Shown here piece by piece: positions 54,356 to 62,968 of a DNA stretch of 64,000 nucleotides. The notes under the pieces were generated by a model. That model did no database searches, was not told where the DNA came from, and saw nothing but the letters and a program-made list of their open reading frames with translations. The position numbers and the translations under genes were made by a program. Numbering within the stretch: the stretch's first letter is position 1; each line of letters starts with the position of its first letter. Source of the stretch: Alkalihalobacillus sp. CinArs1 (GTDB lineage Bacteria > Bacillota > Bacilli > Bacillales > Guptibacillaceae); NCBI RefSeq assembly GCF_947387515.1, contig NZ_CANDOB010000002.1:1302001-1366000 (forward strand), in the 5' to 3' direction.

Positions 54356-54382
54356 AAGACAGGGGGCATTCCCCTGTCTTTT
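54356..54382 (+). terminator. Terminator of the glg operon
   Basis: 10-bp stem with GCATT loop (54356-54365 with 54371-54380), T-rich tail. Confidence 0.9.
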
Positions 54383-54399
54383 CTTATGATAAGGAGATG

Positions 54400-55431
54400 A
54401 TGATAAACTTGCTCTGTAATAATTGTGGATTTATTCCAAAAGTCTTGCCGAATGGTATCTTCGAAATTACGACGCCTTCCCCGATATTGTTAGAAAGTTT
54501 AAACGCTTTATTTAACCTTTCAGGAGAAAGCTTTTTAATCCCGTATGACAACCTTACTGATTTGACAGACATATGTAGTCGGATTGACGATCATTTTAGT
54601 TCAAACGCTTCAAAAACATTTAGCTGTGCTACTTTAACTTTACGTGATGATAAGAAGCCTGCGATAGCTTTTCCGCATTTTTATGTTCGGTTGCAGAATC
54701 TGAACTATATCACCATAATGCAAGAAGGTCTGTTTACTGCACACATGCAGCCGATCTTATCACTTGAAAGAAACGAAACCGTTGCATATGAATTTCTATT
54801 GAGACCTACTAATGATCATTACTCATTTCAGCCCTTCAAACTTTTTGAAATGGCTCAAAACTCTGGTTTACAATCCTTTTTAGATAGCGCAGCTCGAACC
54901 AAAGCGATTGAAATCAGTTCAAAGTTCCTTCCGAATGGAATCAAGAGATTTATTAACTTTTTACCTTCTTCTATTTATGACCCTGCTCATTGCTTGAAGA
55001 CGACATTTCGAGCAGTTGAAGACTATAACGTAAATCCTGGTGATCTGGTGTTTGAAGTGGTGGAAACGGAGCAGATTCAACGCATCGACCATTTGAAGAA
55101 AATCTTTACTTCTTATAAACAAGAAGGCATGAAAGTCGCTCTCGATGATTTAGGGACTGGGTATGCAACAAAGGAAATTCTACTAGCCTTAAAACCTGAT
55201 TACGCAAAGATCGATCGACAATTTATCGATCAATGTTATAGGGATAGGAGTAAACAGGATGCATTGCGCGAAATTGCGAAACTCGCAAATGAAGAAGGAA
55301 TCCAACTATTAGCTGAGGGTATCGAACGGAAAGAAGAAGCTGACTTCTGTAACGATATTGGAATCTCACTAGGCCAAGGCTATTATTTTGGCAAACCTTC
55401 TGAAAAGCCATTGTTTCATCTGCACACATAA
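54400..55431 (+). CDS. EAL-domain protein
   Basis: About 343 residues. An N-terminal region of about 100 residues opening with LLCNNCGFIPK (CxxC) precedes an EAL phosphodiesterase domain: AYEFLLRP at the EAL signature, NFLPSSIY, EVVETEQI, DDLGTGYATK (DDFGTG site) and LLAEGIE. Most metal-binding acids are kept, but EAL reads EFL and DDF reads DDL, so cyclic-di-GMP hydrolysis or mere binding are both possible. The start is unsure: ATG 54397/54400 or TTG 54409, behind AAGGAG. Confidence 0.85.
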   Translation: MINLLCNNCGFIPKVLPNGIFEITTPSPILLESLNALFNLSGESFLIPYDNLTDLTDICSRIDDHFSSNASKTFSCATLTLRDDKKPAIAFPHFYVRLQNLNYITIMQEGLFTAHMQPILSLERNETVAYEFLLRPTNDHYSFQPFKLFEMAQNSGLQSFLDSAARTKAIEISSKFLPNGIKRFINFLPSSIYDPAHCLKTTFRAVEDYNVNPGDLVFEVVETEQIQRIDHLKKIFTSYKQEGMKVALDDLGTGYATKEILLALKPDYAKIDRQFIDQCYRDRSKQDALREIAKLANEEGIQLLAEGIERKEEADFCNDIGISLGQGYYFGKPSEKPLFHLHT

Positions 55432-55437
55432 AAAATA

Positions 55438-55460
55438 GGGATCTAAGCCCTTTTTTTATG
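55438..55460 (+). terminator. Weak terminator after the EAL gene
   Basis: Short GGG/CCC-based stem (about 55438-55454) followed by seven Ts. Confidence 0.6.
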
Positions 55461-55517
55461 GAAAAGAGAGCGTAAAAAAGATATGCTTACGTCATAAGAG
55501 TGACAAGAGGTGAAGAA

Positions 55518-56621
55518 ATGTTAACGTTTTATAGGCAATATGCTCGTACTGCTTTCGATATTGGTTTGATTGTCTTAACAGTATTTTTAATCATGTTTGT
55601 TTTTAGCTTTTTGTTTGATATTGCAGCTCCTATCTTTGTTGGATATGTTATTTTCTTGATCATCGAACCGTTCGCTAGGTTTTTACATAGAAAAGGTTTG
55701 GGAAAAACAGTAGCAACAACGATTTCGACCCTGCTGTTTGTTTTAGTCGTATTAAGTGTAGTCTTTCTTGCTGGTGCCATTTTTGTCGTGCAATTACAAA
55801 ACCTAATATCTTTGATTCCTGGCTATGTAGACATCTTTCAAGAGCAGGTGTTGAATTATGTTGAGTGGGCTCAGCTCCAGATGAATGCATTACCACCTGA
55901 TGTCTTACTTAAAGCACAAGAATACTCCGTTACCGTTGTTGAGAAAGCTTCGTTTATATTGACTGGATTTCTTAATGGCATCTTTTCTTTTGTGACATCG
56001 ATCCCTACGTTAATTATCAATTTTGTGATCGGCATCGTTCTTGCGTATTTTTTGAGTGTAGAAATCGAAATGTGGAAACGAATCGCGAACAAACGCACGC
56101 CTAACACATTTAAGAAAGCATATTATTTCTTAAAAGAAAACGTTCTTAGTGGGATTGGTGCTTATGTTAAAGCTCAGCTAAAACTAATCATGATTACGTT
56201 TGTTCTTGTTCTTTGCGGGCTATGGATATTAAGAGTAGATAATGCTTTTACGATCGCATTGTTAGCAGCGTTTTTTGATATTCTTCCATTGCTAGGCGTA
56301 TCTGCAATCTTCTTACCATGGGCGATTTATTTGTTCATTGTGGGTCAGACTACACTAGCATTCTGGTTAATCGGTTTATTAGGAGTCGTCATGCTTGTTA
56401 GACAGATTATGGAGCCGAAAATCACTGGTGACTCTTTAGGTGTGTCTGCGTTTACAATTCTCTCCTTTATGATCATTTCTCTATCACTGTTCGGGATTGC
56501 TGGGGTCATTCTCTCGCCAATTTTATTAATTCTAATTAAGGCGCTATTCGATCACGGTTATTTAGGAAAATGGATCCATCTTCCAAGCGAAGAATTTACA
56601 GACATCAACGAACGAAAATAG
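55518..56621 (+). CDS. AI-2E family (PerM-like) membrane protein
   Basis: 367 residues, seven or eight transmembrane helices. It contains FFDILPLLGVSAIFLPWAIY and DSLGVSAFTILSFMI, typical of the AI-2E exporter/PerM family. Members include antiporters and quorum-signal exporters; the substrate is unknown here. ATG 55518 behind AGAGGTGAAG. Overlaps nothing; the transglycosylase gene follows within 17 bases. Confidence 0.9.
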   Translation: MLTFYRQYARTAFDIGLIVLTVFLIMFVFSFLFDIAAPIFVGYVIFLIIEPFARFLHRKGLGKTVATTISTLLFVLVVLSVVFLAGAIFVVQLQNLISLIPGYVDIFQEQVLNYVEWAQLQMNALPPDVLLKAQEYSVTVVEKASFILTGFLNGIFSFVTSIPTLIINFVIGIVLAYFLSVEIEMWKRIANKRTPNTFKKAYYFLKENVLSGIGAYVKAQLKLIMITFVLVLCGLWILRVDNAFTIALLAAFFDILPLLGVSAIFLPWAIYLFIVGQTTLAFWLIGLLGVVMLVRQIMEPKITGDSLGVSAFTILSFMIISLSLFGIAGVILSPILLILIKALFDHGYLGKWIHLPSEEFTDINERK

Positions 56622-56638
56622 GAAGGAAGAGGGCAACG

Positions 56639-57232
56639 TTGAAACGACCTGCACGATTGATAATAACTACGATTATAGCAAGTGTCATAATCGCACTTTT
56701 CCTGCAAGGGAACAGTGAACCGTTCCGTTTTCAATTATCGAAGTCTCATATTCCGGAAGAATACGTCGATACGTATAAAAAAGCTGCTGAAGAGTATGAC
56801 ATACAGTGGGAATTACTTGCTGCGGTGCATCGCGTAGAGACCAAATTTTCAACGATGGCATCTCTAGAAAGTCCAAAAGGGGCCATCGGCCATTACCAGT
56901 TCATGCCTCGTACATGGCTTGGTTGGCAATATGAAGGTAGTGCCTTAGGAAAATTGAATGCGGGTGACGATATCGATATCACTGATCCTGCCTTGATTAA
57001 TAAATACGGCGGCTATGGAAAAGACGGAAACGGGGATGGCAAAGCAGACCCATACAATATTACTGATGCAGCATTCACAGCCGCAAGTTATCTATCAGCT
57101 AACGGAGCGAGTGAAGGTAAGTTAGAAACCGCTCTGTATGCTTACAACCATAGTGATGAATATGTGGATGATGTATTAAGTTATTATTATGAGTACAAAG
57201 AAAATGCGACGGTTGTTACACTTAATGAGTGA
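56639..57232 (+). CDS. Membrane-anchored lytic transglycosylase with Ca-loop
   Basis: 197 residues. N-terminal membrane anchor (about 7-24), then an SLT domain: VHRVETKFSTMA with catalytic Glu (about 66), GAIGHYQFMPRTWLGW, and an acidic loop DGNGDGKADPYNI like the EF-hand loop of Slt35-type enzymes, followed by ALYAYNHSDEYVD. Cleaves glycan strands of peptidoglycan. TTG 56639 is chosen because AGGAAGAGGG precedes it; the longer frame overlaps the AI-2E gene. Confidence 0.9.
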   Translation: MKRPARLIITTIIASVIIALFLQGNSEPFRFQLSKSHIPEEYVDTYKKAAEEYDIQWELLAAVHRVETKFSTMASLESPKGAIGHYQFMPRTWLGWQYEGSALGKLNAGDDIDITDPALINKYGGYGKDGNGDGKADPYNITDAAFTAASYLSANGASEGKLETALYAYNHSDEYVDDVLSYYYEYKENATVVTLNE

Positions 57233-57294
57233 TGGGTCTTAATGGTACATGTTAATCACTTATGATAAAATCACTTGAAGAAGGGGGAGGTTCT

Positions 57295-58422
57295 ATGAAG
57301 ATCGTATCGATCGAACCAACACCGAGTCCAAATTCGATGAAAATCAACCTGAACGAATCATTAGCCGCAGGGGATACGCGCCAGTATAAGCAGGGGAGTG
57401 ACCTTGCTGACGCGCCGGATTATATTCAACAGCTAATGGAAGTTCCTGGTGTAAAAGAAATCTATCATGTAATGGACTTTATTGCTTTAGAACGTAATGC
57501 AAGATTTGCCTGGGAAGATATCTTACCTGGCGCAAGGGCAGCATTTGGACAAGAAACGAATGAAACGAGCAATTCGAAGGATGCCGTTGACGATGATTTC
57601 GGCGAAGTAAAAGTGTTCATTCAAATGTTTAGAGGTATTCCTATGCAGGTAAAGCTGCTCGATGGTGAAGAAGAACATCGTTTCGGTCTACCTGATCGAT
57701 TTATGAAAGCGGCGATGGATGCTTCTTCAGCTTCTGACAATATGGTAATGGAACGAGAGTGGAAAGAGCAAAATCCTCGCTATGGTTCTCCGGAAGAAGT
57801 TGGCGTTGAAGTCACTGAGGAAGTATCTGCAACTTATGATGAAAAAAGACTTGGGGCACTTGTGAAAGATGCTTTTAACCCAGGACAGCCTGATTCAAGA
57901 AAACAAGAAAAGAAGCATGTTACGCTTGAGATGCTCGACCATCCAGAATGGAAGGAAAGATATGCTGCTCTAGATCGATTAGATCCAGAAATCACCGACC
58001 TTCCTTTACTAGAAAAAGCGCTACAAGATGAAAAGGCTTCTATACGTAGACTAGCTGCTGTTTATCTTGGGATGATCGAATCAAAAGACGTCTTGCCTCT
58101 ACTATATAAAGCGTTGAAAGATAAGTCAGTGACTGTGAGACGTACTGCGGGAGACTGTATGTCTGATTTAGGTTATGTAGAAGCAATTCCTGAAATGGTG
58201 GAAGCCCTATCTGATAAAAACAAGCTTGTTCGTTGGAGGGCTGCCATGTTCTTATACGAGGTAGGCGATGAATCAGCAGTACCTGCTTTAGAACAGGCAA
58301 CAGAAGATCCAGAGTTCGAAGTAAAGATGCAAGCAAGGATGGCGCTTGAGCGTATTAAGGGTGGCGAAGAAGCAAAAGGCTCAGTATGGCATCAAATGAC
58401 GCAAGCACGGAAATCGAAATAA
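57295..58422 (+). CDS. ypgR: CvfC/YpgR-like protein: Nfu-N domain plus HEAT repeats
   Basis: 375 residues. The N-terminus PTPSPNSMKINLNE ... VPGVKEIYHVMDFIALER is the Nfu N-terminal (iron-sulfur scaffold) domain; the C-terminal third consists of HEAT repeats (RRLAAVYLGMIES, VRRTAGDCMSDLG, VRWRAAMFLYEVGD). Matches conserved virulence factor C. No cluster-binding CxxC of Nfu is present. ATG 57295 behind AGGGGGAGG. Followed by the bacilliredoxin gene after 15 bases; a shared thiol/iron-sulfur role is plausible. Confidence 0.88.
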   Translation: MKIVSIEPTPSPNSMKINLNESLAAGDTRQYKQGSDLADAPDYIQQLMEVPGVKEIYHVMDFIALERNARFAWEDILPGARAAFGQETNETSNSKDAVDDDFGEVKVFIQMFRGIPMQVKLLDGEEEHRFGLPDRFMKAAMDASSASDNMVMEREWKEQNPRYGSPEEVGVEVTEEVSATYDEKRLGALVKDAFNPGQPDSRKQEKKHVTLEMLDHPEWKERYAALDRLDPEITDLPLLEKALQDEKASIRRLAAVYLGMIESKDVLPLLYKALKDKSVTVRRTAGDCMSDLGYVEAIPEMVEALSDKNKLVRWRAAMFLYEVGDESAVPALEQATEDPEFEVKMQARMALERIKGGEEAKGSVWHQMTQARKSK

Positions 58423-58437
58423 GAGGAGGTTCTCATA

Positions 58438-58866
58438 ATGAATCCATATGAAGAATATATGAAACAAATGGCTCAGCCGATGCGAGACGAATTAACTTCT
58501 GCAGGTTTTAAAGAACTCACCACTGCTGAAGATGTTGCAGAATTTGTAACTGGCACGAAAGGTACAACACTAGTTGTGATCAATTCTGTCTGCGGCTGTG
58601 CGGCAGGTTTAGCGCGACCAGCAGCTCGTGAAGCAATTGAACATGAAAAGAAACCAGATCATATTGTGACAGTGTTTGCCGGACAAGATCGTGAAGCAAC
58701 TGCCCAAATGAGAGAGTATCTAGAAGGATACGAACCTTCTTCTCCTTCCATGGCGTTGATGAAAGATGGCCAGGTTCTCCATTTCATTCCTCGTGAAGAA
58801 ATTGAAGATCACGAAGTTGAAGACATCGTGGAAAACTTGACAGGAGCTTTCGAGCAATATTGTTAA
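58438..58866 (+). CDS. brxA: Bacilliredoxin BrxA/BrxB
   Basis: 142 residues, thioredoxin-like fold with a CGC motif (NSVCGCAAGLARP, Cys52 and Cys54), which marks bacilliredoxins. These remove bacillithiol from oxidised proteins. Resolves to YphP/BrxA rather than YqiW/BrxB mainly by the neighbour ypgR, as in B. subtilis; the split is not certain. ATG with AGAGGAGG upstream. Confidence 0.9.
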   Translation: MNPYEEYMKQMAQPMRDELTSAGFKELTTAEDVAEFVTGTKGTTLVVINSVCGCAAGLARPAAREAIEHEKKPDHIVTVFAGQDREATAQMREYLEGYEPSSPSMALMKDGQVLHFIPREEIEDHEVEDIVENLTGAFEQYC

Positions 58867-58872
58867 ATCAAC

Positions 58873-58901
58873 CTCCACTCTGTTCCAAGAGTGGAGTTTT
58901 C
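58873..58901 (+). terminator. Terminator of the bacilliredoxin gene
   Basis: 9-bp stem (58873-58881 with 58888-58896), TTTTCTT tail. Confidence 0.88.
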
Positions 58902-58932
58902 TTATAAGAAAAATTAGATGGAGGTATGTAGG

Positions 58933-59373
58933 ATGGAACATGTATTTGAGCTAAAGGGAAGCTACAAAGGCGGGAGAACTGGGATAGGTGAAATTCATTC
59001 TGAAAATCTTTCAGCAAGTGTAACGATCCCAACGTCAATGGGGGGGTTAGATGAAGGCACCAACCCTGATGAACTATTGCTTAGCTCTTCTGCAGCTTGT
59101 TATTTTATGACGCTTGGACTTTATCTTGAAGCAAAAAAGATTCCTTTTGACGATATTCAAATCTCATCTAAATTAATTGTGAGTGAAGAAGGAAGAATAC
59201 ATGTTGAATCGATTCACCATTTCCCAGTTGTCTATTTGAAGGAATCTCCTGATGAATCACTGAGACAACAGATCATGGACATTGCAGAACGAGCAGAAGA
59301 TGGGTGCATGATCACACGTGCCATCAAAGGAAATGTGAAGGTATTTGTAAAACCATCAATTGAAATCGTTTAG
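58933..59373 (+). CDS. OsmC-family protein
   Basis: 146 residues. The two reactive Cys positions of OsmC/Ohr proteins are in SSSAACYFMTLG and EDGCMITRAIKGN. Members reduce organic hydroperoxides with thiols. It is closer to the OsmC/SACOL1771-type group than to Ohr by overall look. ATG 58933 stands eight bases after GGAGG; ATG 58918 is too early. Confidence 0.87.
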   Translation: MEHVFELKGSYKGGRTGIGEIHSENLSASVTIPTSMGGLDEGTNPDELLLSSSAACYFMTLGLYLEAKKIPFDDIQISSKLIVSEEGRIHVESIHHFPVVYLKESPDESLRQQIMDIAERAEDGCMITRAIKGNVKVFVKPSIEIV

Positions 59374-59510
59374 CTTCCTTACTGTGCTCATCCCTGAAAC
59401 CATATGGTAATTCAAAACCATCTATTTGCATTCTAGCGAGAATTTATTATAATAATATTTTGGAGCGGTTGAGCCTGTTATGGAAACAGTGAAATAAAGG
59501 AGATACGATT

Positions 59511-60482
59511 ATGAGCAATAAAGACTATCGCGTATTATTGTATTATAAATATGTACAAATCGATAATCCTGGAGAGTTTGTGGAGAAACACCAGGAGTTT
59601 TGTAACGAACATGAATTAAAGGGCAGAATCCTTGTTGCTGAAGAAGGCATCAATGGAACGCTTTCTGGAACAGTTGAGCAAACTCAAGCTTATATGGATA
59701 TGATGCATGCTGACGAACGTTTTTCTGATCTTTTCTTTAAGATAGACGAAGCAGATGAGCATGCGTTTAAAAAGATGCACGTTCGTGAACGGCCTGAATT
59801 GGTAACTCTTCGATTAGAGGATAACCACAATCCTACCAAAGTAGGTGGAAAGCACTTATCCCCTAAAGAATGGCGTGAAGCGATGCAGGATGAGGACGTC
59901 ATCATTTTAGATACTCGTAATGACTATGAGTATGAGCTTGGTCATTTCAAAGGTGCGATAAATCCAGATATTAAGAACTTCCGAGATTTACCAGAGTGGG
60001 TGCAGGAAAATCTTGCTGATAAAAAAGATAAGAAGATCCTAACTTATTGTACTGGTGGTATTCGTTGTGAAAAATTCACTGGCTGGATGATCAATCAGGG
60101 CTTTGAAGATGTGAACCAGCTTGATGGTGGCATCGTTACGTACGGTAAAGACGAGGAAACGAAAGGTGAATACTGGAACGGTCAGTGTTACGTATTCGAT
60201 GAGCGGATTTCTGTTCCGATCAATCAAAAAGAGCACGTGATCGTTGGTAAAGACCATTTCACTGGTGAGCCTTGTGAGAGATACGTCAACTGCGCAAATC
60301 CAGATTGTAATAAGCAAATCATTACTTCTGAAGAGAATGAGCATAAATACTTGCGAGGGTGTTCTCATGAATGCCGAGTATCTCCACGTAATCGCTATGT
60401 GGAAGAACACGGACTATCAGAAGAAGAAGTAACAGAACGCATTCAAGCGATCATGAAAGAAAATATAGAGCAAGAAGTATAA
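59511..60482 (+). CDS. trhO: tRNA uridine-34 hydroxylase TrhO (YceA/YbfQ type rhodanese)
   Basis: 323 residues. N-terminal acylphosphatase-like part ([16 protein letters not shown]), a rhodanese domain with the active Cys in [13 protein letters not shown] (about 180), and C-terminal Cys-rich part ([13 protein letters not shown] ... RGCSHECR). TrhO makes 5-hydroxyuridine at the wobble base, using oxygen. AAAGGAGATACG precedes the ATG. Monocistronic. Confidence 0.93.
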   Translation: MSNKDYRVLLYYKYVQIDNPGEFVEKHQEFCNEHELKGRILVAEEGINGTLSGTVEQTQAYMDMMHADERFSDLFFKIDEADEHAFKKMHVRERPELVTLRLEDNHNPTKVGGKHLSPKEWREAMQDEDVIILDTRNDYEYELGHFKGAINPDIKNFRDLPEWVQENLADKKDKKILTYCTGGIRCEKFTGWMINQGFEDVNQLDGGIVTYGKDEETKGEYWNGQCYVFDERISVPINQKEHVIVGKDHFTGEPCERYVNCANPDCNKQIITSEENEHKYLRGCSHECRVSPRNRYVEEHGLSEEEVTERIQAIMKENIEQEV

Positions 60483-60483
60483 T

Positions 60484-60517
60484 AAAAGCTAGCTGTCTTT
60501 TTTGACAGCTAGCTTTT
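60484..60517. terminator. Bidirectional terminator between trhO and the telA operon
   Basis: 14-bp stem (60484-60497 with 60504-60517) with a TTTTTT loop. Confidence 0.88.
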
Positions 60518-61385
60518 AATCGTTATCGTATCTCATCTTGTTAACTTTTAAGAGGTGGTCAACTTTAGATAATCTTAGTTGCTCTAACTTTTCCAACAGT
60601 TGATGAAGTGTTAGTTCCATTTTACATAACGCCTGAAACAGGTCACCGTGTCTTAATTCTTTATTATCCTTAGATAAACCGATATATCCTCCTAAAAGGT
60701 CAGGGATTTCAGTGGATAGCATTCGTTTCACAGTGTGTCTTTCCTCGATATCAAGAAGGTCTAGTTCAGGTAACATCGTACTGATGAGATTTAACAGTCG
60801 GTTTGCTCTTGAATAAATAACCCCTTTGATAGATGGGTCTTTCAAAAGCTGTTCGACCAACTGTACATTTTCTTGTAAAGTAGCATCAATTTGAGGCGCA
60901 TGGGCTACGTATTTTGGACCTAATAGAGCTCGATCTAATTGTTTAATTCGATGAAAGATGCCGGAAAAATAAGGGGACCGTTTCACACTTCGCTTGATGA
61001 TTCGTCCGCGATCATTGATTAAGATCAACCCCTGTTTACATTTCCCATGTTCACTCGAAGACTTAACTTGTCTTTGCCATTGTATAAAGAATTTTTTTGG
61101 GGTAGAAGAGCGAGTTTTTTGGCTGTCATACCCTGAAAAAAGAATGAGATTCCGTTTGATCTTTAAGAAAATAGTAAATCCTTTTTCTGTTCGCTTCCAT
61201 TTTTCTTGTTTGTGAGAATCGTTTGAGATTTTATGAATAAATTCATCTAATAGTTGCTCTGCAAAATTTAAAAATTCATAGGAACCTACGTCTTGTAATA
61301 ACGATGATTCCACAGTTTTAAATCTGGGAGGCAAAAATTTCTCCACCCATTGATATTCAGGAGAGTTTAGTAGCCCCACGTTCAT
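60516..61385 (-). CDS. Hypothetical protein paired with TelA
   Basis: 289 residues, basic, soluble, rich in helices. I do not recognise the family. The N-terminal half has a strand-rich, Lys/Arg-rich part (KGFTIFLKIKRNLILFSGYD, then GLILINDRGRIIKR); the C-terminal half has long helices (PQIDATLQENVQLVEQLL, ALCKMELTLHQLLEKLEQL). Start: ATG 61385 close to GGAGG, or GTG 61379 at a better distance. It lies 11 bases after telA, so one operon. TelA proteins often pair with XpaC, but this is not XpaC by sequence. Confidence 0.65.
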   Translation of the reverse strand: MNVGLLNSPEYQWVEKFLPPRFKTVESSLLQDVGSYEFLNFAEQLLDEFIHKISNDSHKQEKWKRTEKGFTIFLKIKRNLILFSGYDSQKTRSSTPKKFFIQWQRQVKSSSEHGKCKQGLILINDRGRIIKRSVKRSPYFSGIFHRIKQLDRALLGPKYVAHAPQIDATLQENVQLVEQLLKDPSIKGVIYSRANRLLNLISTMLPELDLLDIEERHTVKRMLSTEIPDLLGGYIGLSKDNKELRHGDLFQALCKMELTLHQLLEKLEQLRLSKVDHLLKVNKMRYDND

Positions 61386-61396
61386 AACCTCCAGTC

Positions 61397-62467
61397 TTAT
61401 AGACGGTCTGCAGCTTCAGAAAGCTGCTTTTGCTTTACAGTTGATCCGTCAAGCTTAAGCTTCATTTCATTGTTGAGTTGTTCCATCTCAGTAATAAATA
61501 GTTTTCCACTATCGATGATTCTAGCGTTCGATTTTTCTGTAAGATCGATCGCTTCGAATACGTCGTTATAAGCTTTGCGGAAAGATTCGATCGCAATTGC
61601 AGGTTTTTCAAGAGTTTTAATCGTTTCCTCGGTGTTCTGTTTGAGCATTTCTGCATTTCGAAGTAGCATTGATTCCGTTGCTTCATTCACATTTTGAACA
61701 GCTGTGATAACTTTTTGCTGATTACCAAGTGCAAGTTGGATGGAAGCGGTAACTGTGATGATGTTTTTCGTCATCGTAACAGCATTGAAAATCGCTTCTT
61801 CTAGCTTTTCGTTATTTTCTATGATTAGATCAACGGAAGCCATCGATTGCCTCAATACCATTACAGCTTGTGACATATTTTTAACGCGGCTGACCACTTT
61901 TTGTTGAGCTTTTTGAATGGGTAGAGGATTTTCCTTCCATTCATCTTTCGCAGCTTCTTCATCAAGCATCGTCATCAACGTCTGTCCAAGTTCCATTTGC
62001 TCTTCTAATCCGCCGATCCTTTCACGTGCAACATCTTTGAGTTCTCTCAACATCAAGTTGTCTTCTTGAAGTTTGTCTCTGCCTGTTAATAATGACTCAA
62101 CAATAACCTCTACTTGAGATTCAACGGTCTTATACTTTTTTGCATACTGTTCGATTTCATTACGTCCAAGAACTTTGTTCATTAGCTTGTTGAACTTAGT
62201 TTTCTTTAAATAAGTCGGTTCTAGTTCAGATACATGCTCCCTTAGCTTGTGGAGGTTTTCAGGAAGATCATTATCTGGTTGATCGATCATTCCTTTTACA
62301 GGACGTTTTAACGCTTCTAAAGATTGCCCTGCGTTCCTCTGAGCATCTTCTCCTAATCCTGATAAAGATTGTAGGATTTTATCAGAGTCATCTTCATTAT
62401 AAAAGCTCTGGATAATTTCTTCCGCTTTTTCTCGCTGTTTATCATTTTGTTCAGGTAAGTTGTTCAT
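61397..62467 (-). CDS. TelA-like toxic anion resistance protein
   Basis: 356 residues, almost wholly alpha-helical with coiled-coil stretches (KLMNKVLGRNEIEQYAKKYK, ASIQLALGNQQKVITAVQNV), the pattern of the TelA family (tellurite/toxic anion resistance; also linked to cell-wall-active agents). The mechanism is unknown. ATG 62467 stands eight bases after AAGGAG; the GTG at 62476 is nearer the site. Heads a two-gene operon. Confidence 0.88.
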   Translation of the reverse strand: MNNLPEQNDKQREKAEEIIQSFYNEDDSDKILQSLSGLGEDAQRNAGQSLEALKRPVKGMIDQPDNDLPENLHKLREHVSELEPTYLKKTKFNKLMNKVLGRNEIEQYAKKYKTVESQVEVIVESLLTGRDKLQEDNLMLRELKDVARERIGGLEEQMELGQTLMTMLDEEAAKDEWKENPLPIQKAQQKVVSRVKNMSQAVMVLRQSMASVDLIIENNEKLEEAIFNAVTMTKNIITVTASIQLALGNQQKVITAVQNVNEATESMLLRNAEMLKQNTEETIKTLEKPAIAIESFRKAYNDVFEAIDLTEKSNARIIDSGKLFITEMEQLNNEMKLKLDGSTVKQKQLSEAADRL

Positions 62468-62671
62468 ATATGTCACTCCTTCAAAAGAATGAAAAGTTGG
62501 GTACCATGTAATACCTTATACGTTCTATCTTCAAAAAAAGTTTCAACTACTTGTCGGCATAATTCCCTTCATCGATCGGGAACAAACGTTTTAAAGAACA
62601 GATGTGTTGCAAGTATGAAACGCTGGTGATATGTTTTATACGGAAAAGATTCTATTAGGGAAGTGACGTTT

Positions 62672-62911
62672 ATGAAGAATGTAAAAGTTTACACGCAGCC
62701 TGCTTGTCCGCCGTGTGAGTTTGTTAAACAATATTTCGATGTGAATGGGATAGAATATGAGCTGCTTAATATTAAAGAAGATGCAAGAGCTCGTGATGAA
62801 TTGATCAATACTCATAAATCGATGTCTACGCCTACGATCGTGATCGATGAAGAAGTAATTATCGGCTTCAAGCAAGACCGAATCGATGAACTGTTAAATA
62901 TAAGAACTTAA
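62672..62911 (+). CDS. Glutaredoxin/NrdH-like protein
   Basis: 79 residues, thioredoxin fold. KVYTQPACPPCEFVKQYF with CPPC (Cys12, Cys15) and SMSTPTIVIDEEVIIGF, the cis-Pro and substrate-binding region. Thiol-disulfide exchange; in a bacillithiol-using organism the electron donor is probably thioredoxin reductase or bacillithiol (inference). ATG 62672 behind AGGGAAGTG. Confidence 0.9.
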   Translation: MKNVKVYTQPACPPCEFVKQYFDVNGIEYELLNIKEDARARDELINTHKSMSTPTIVIDEEVIIGFKQDRIDELLNIRT

Positions 62912-62968
62912 TTTGCTTTTATCGTAATTGAACGGTGATAAGTAGTCAACTAAAGGAAGGTGACTTAT

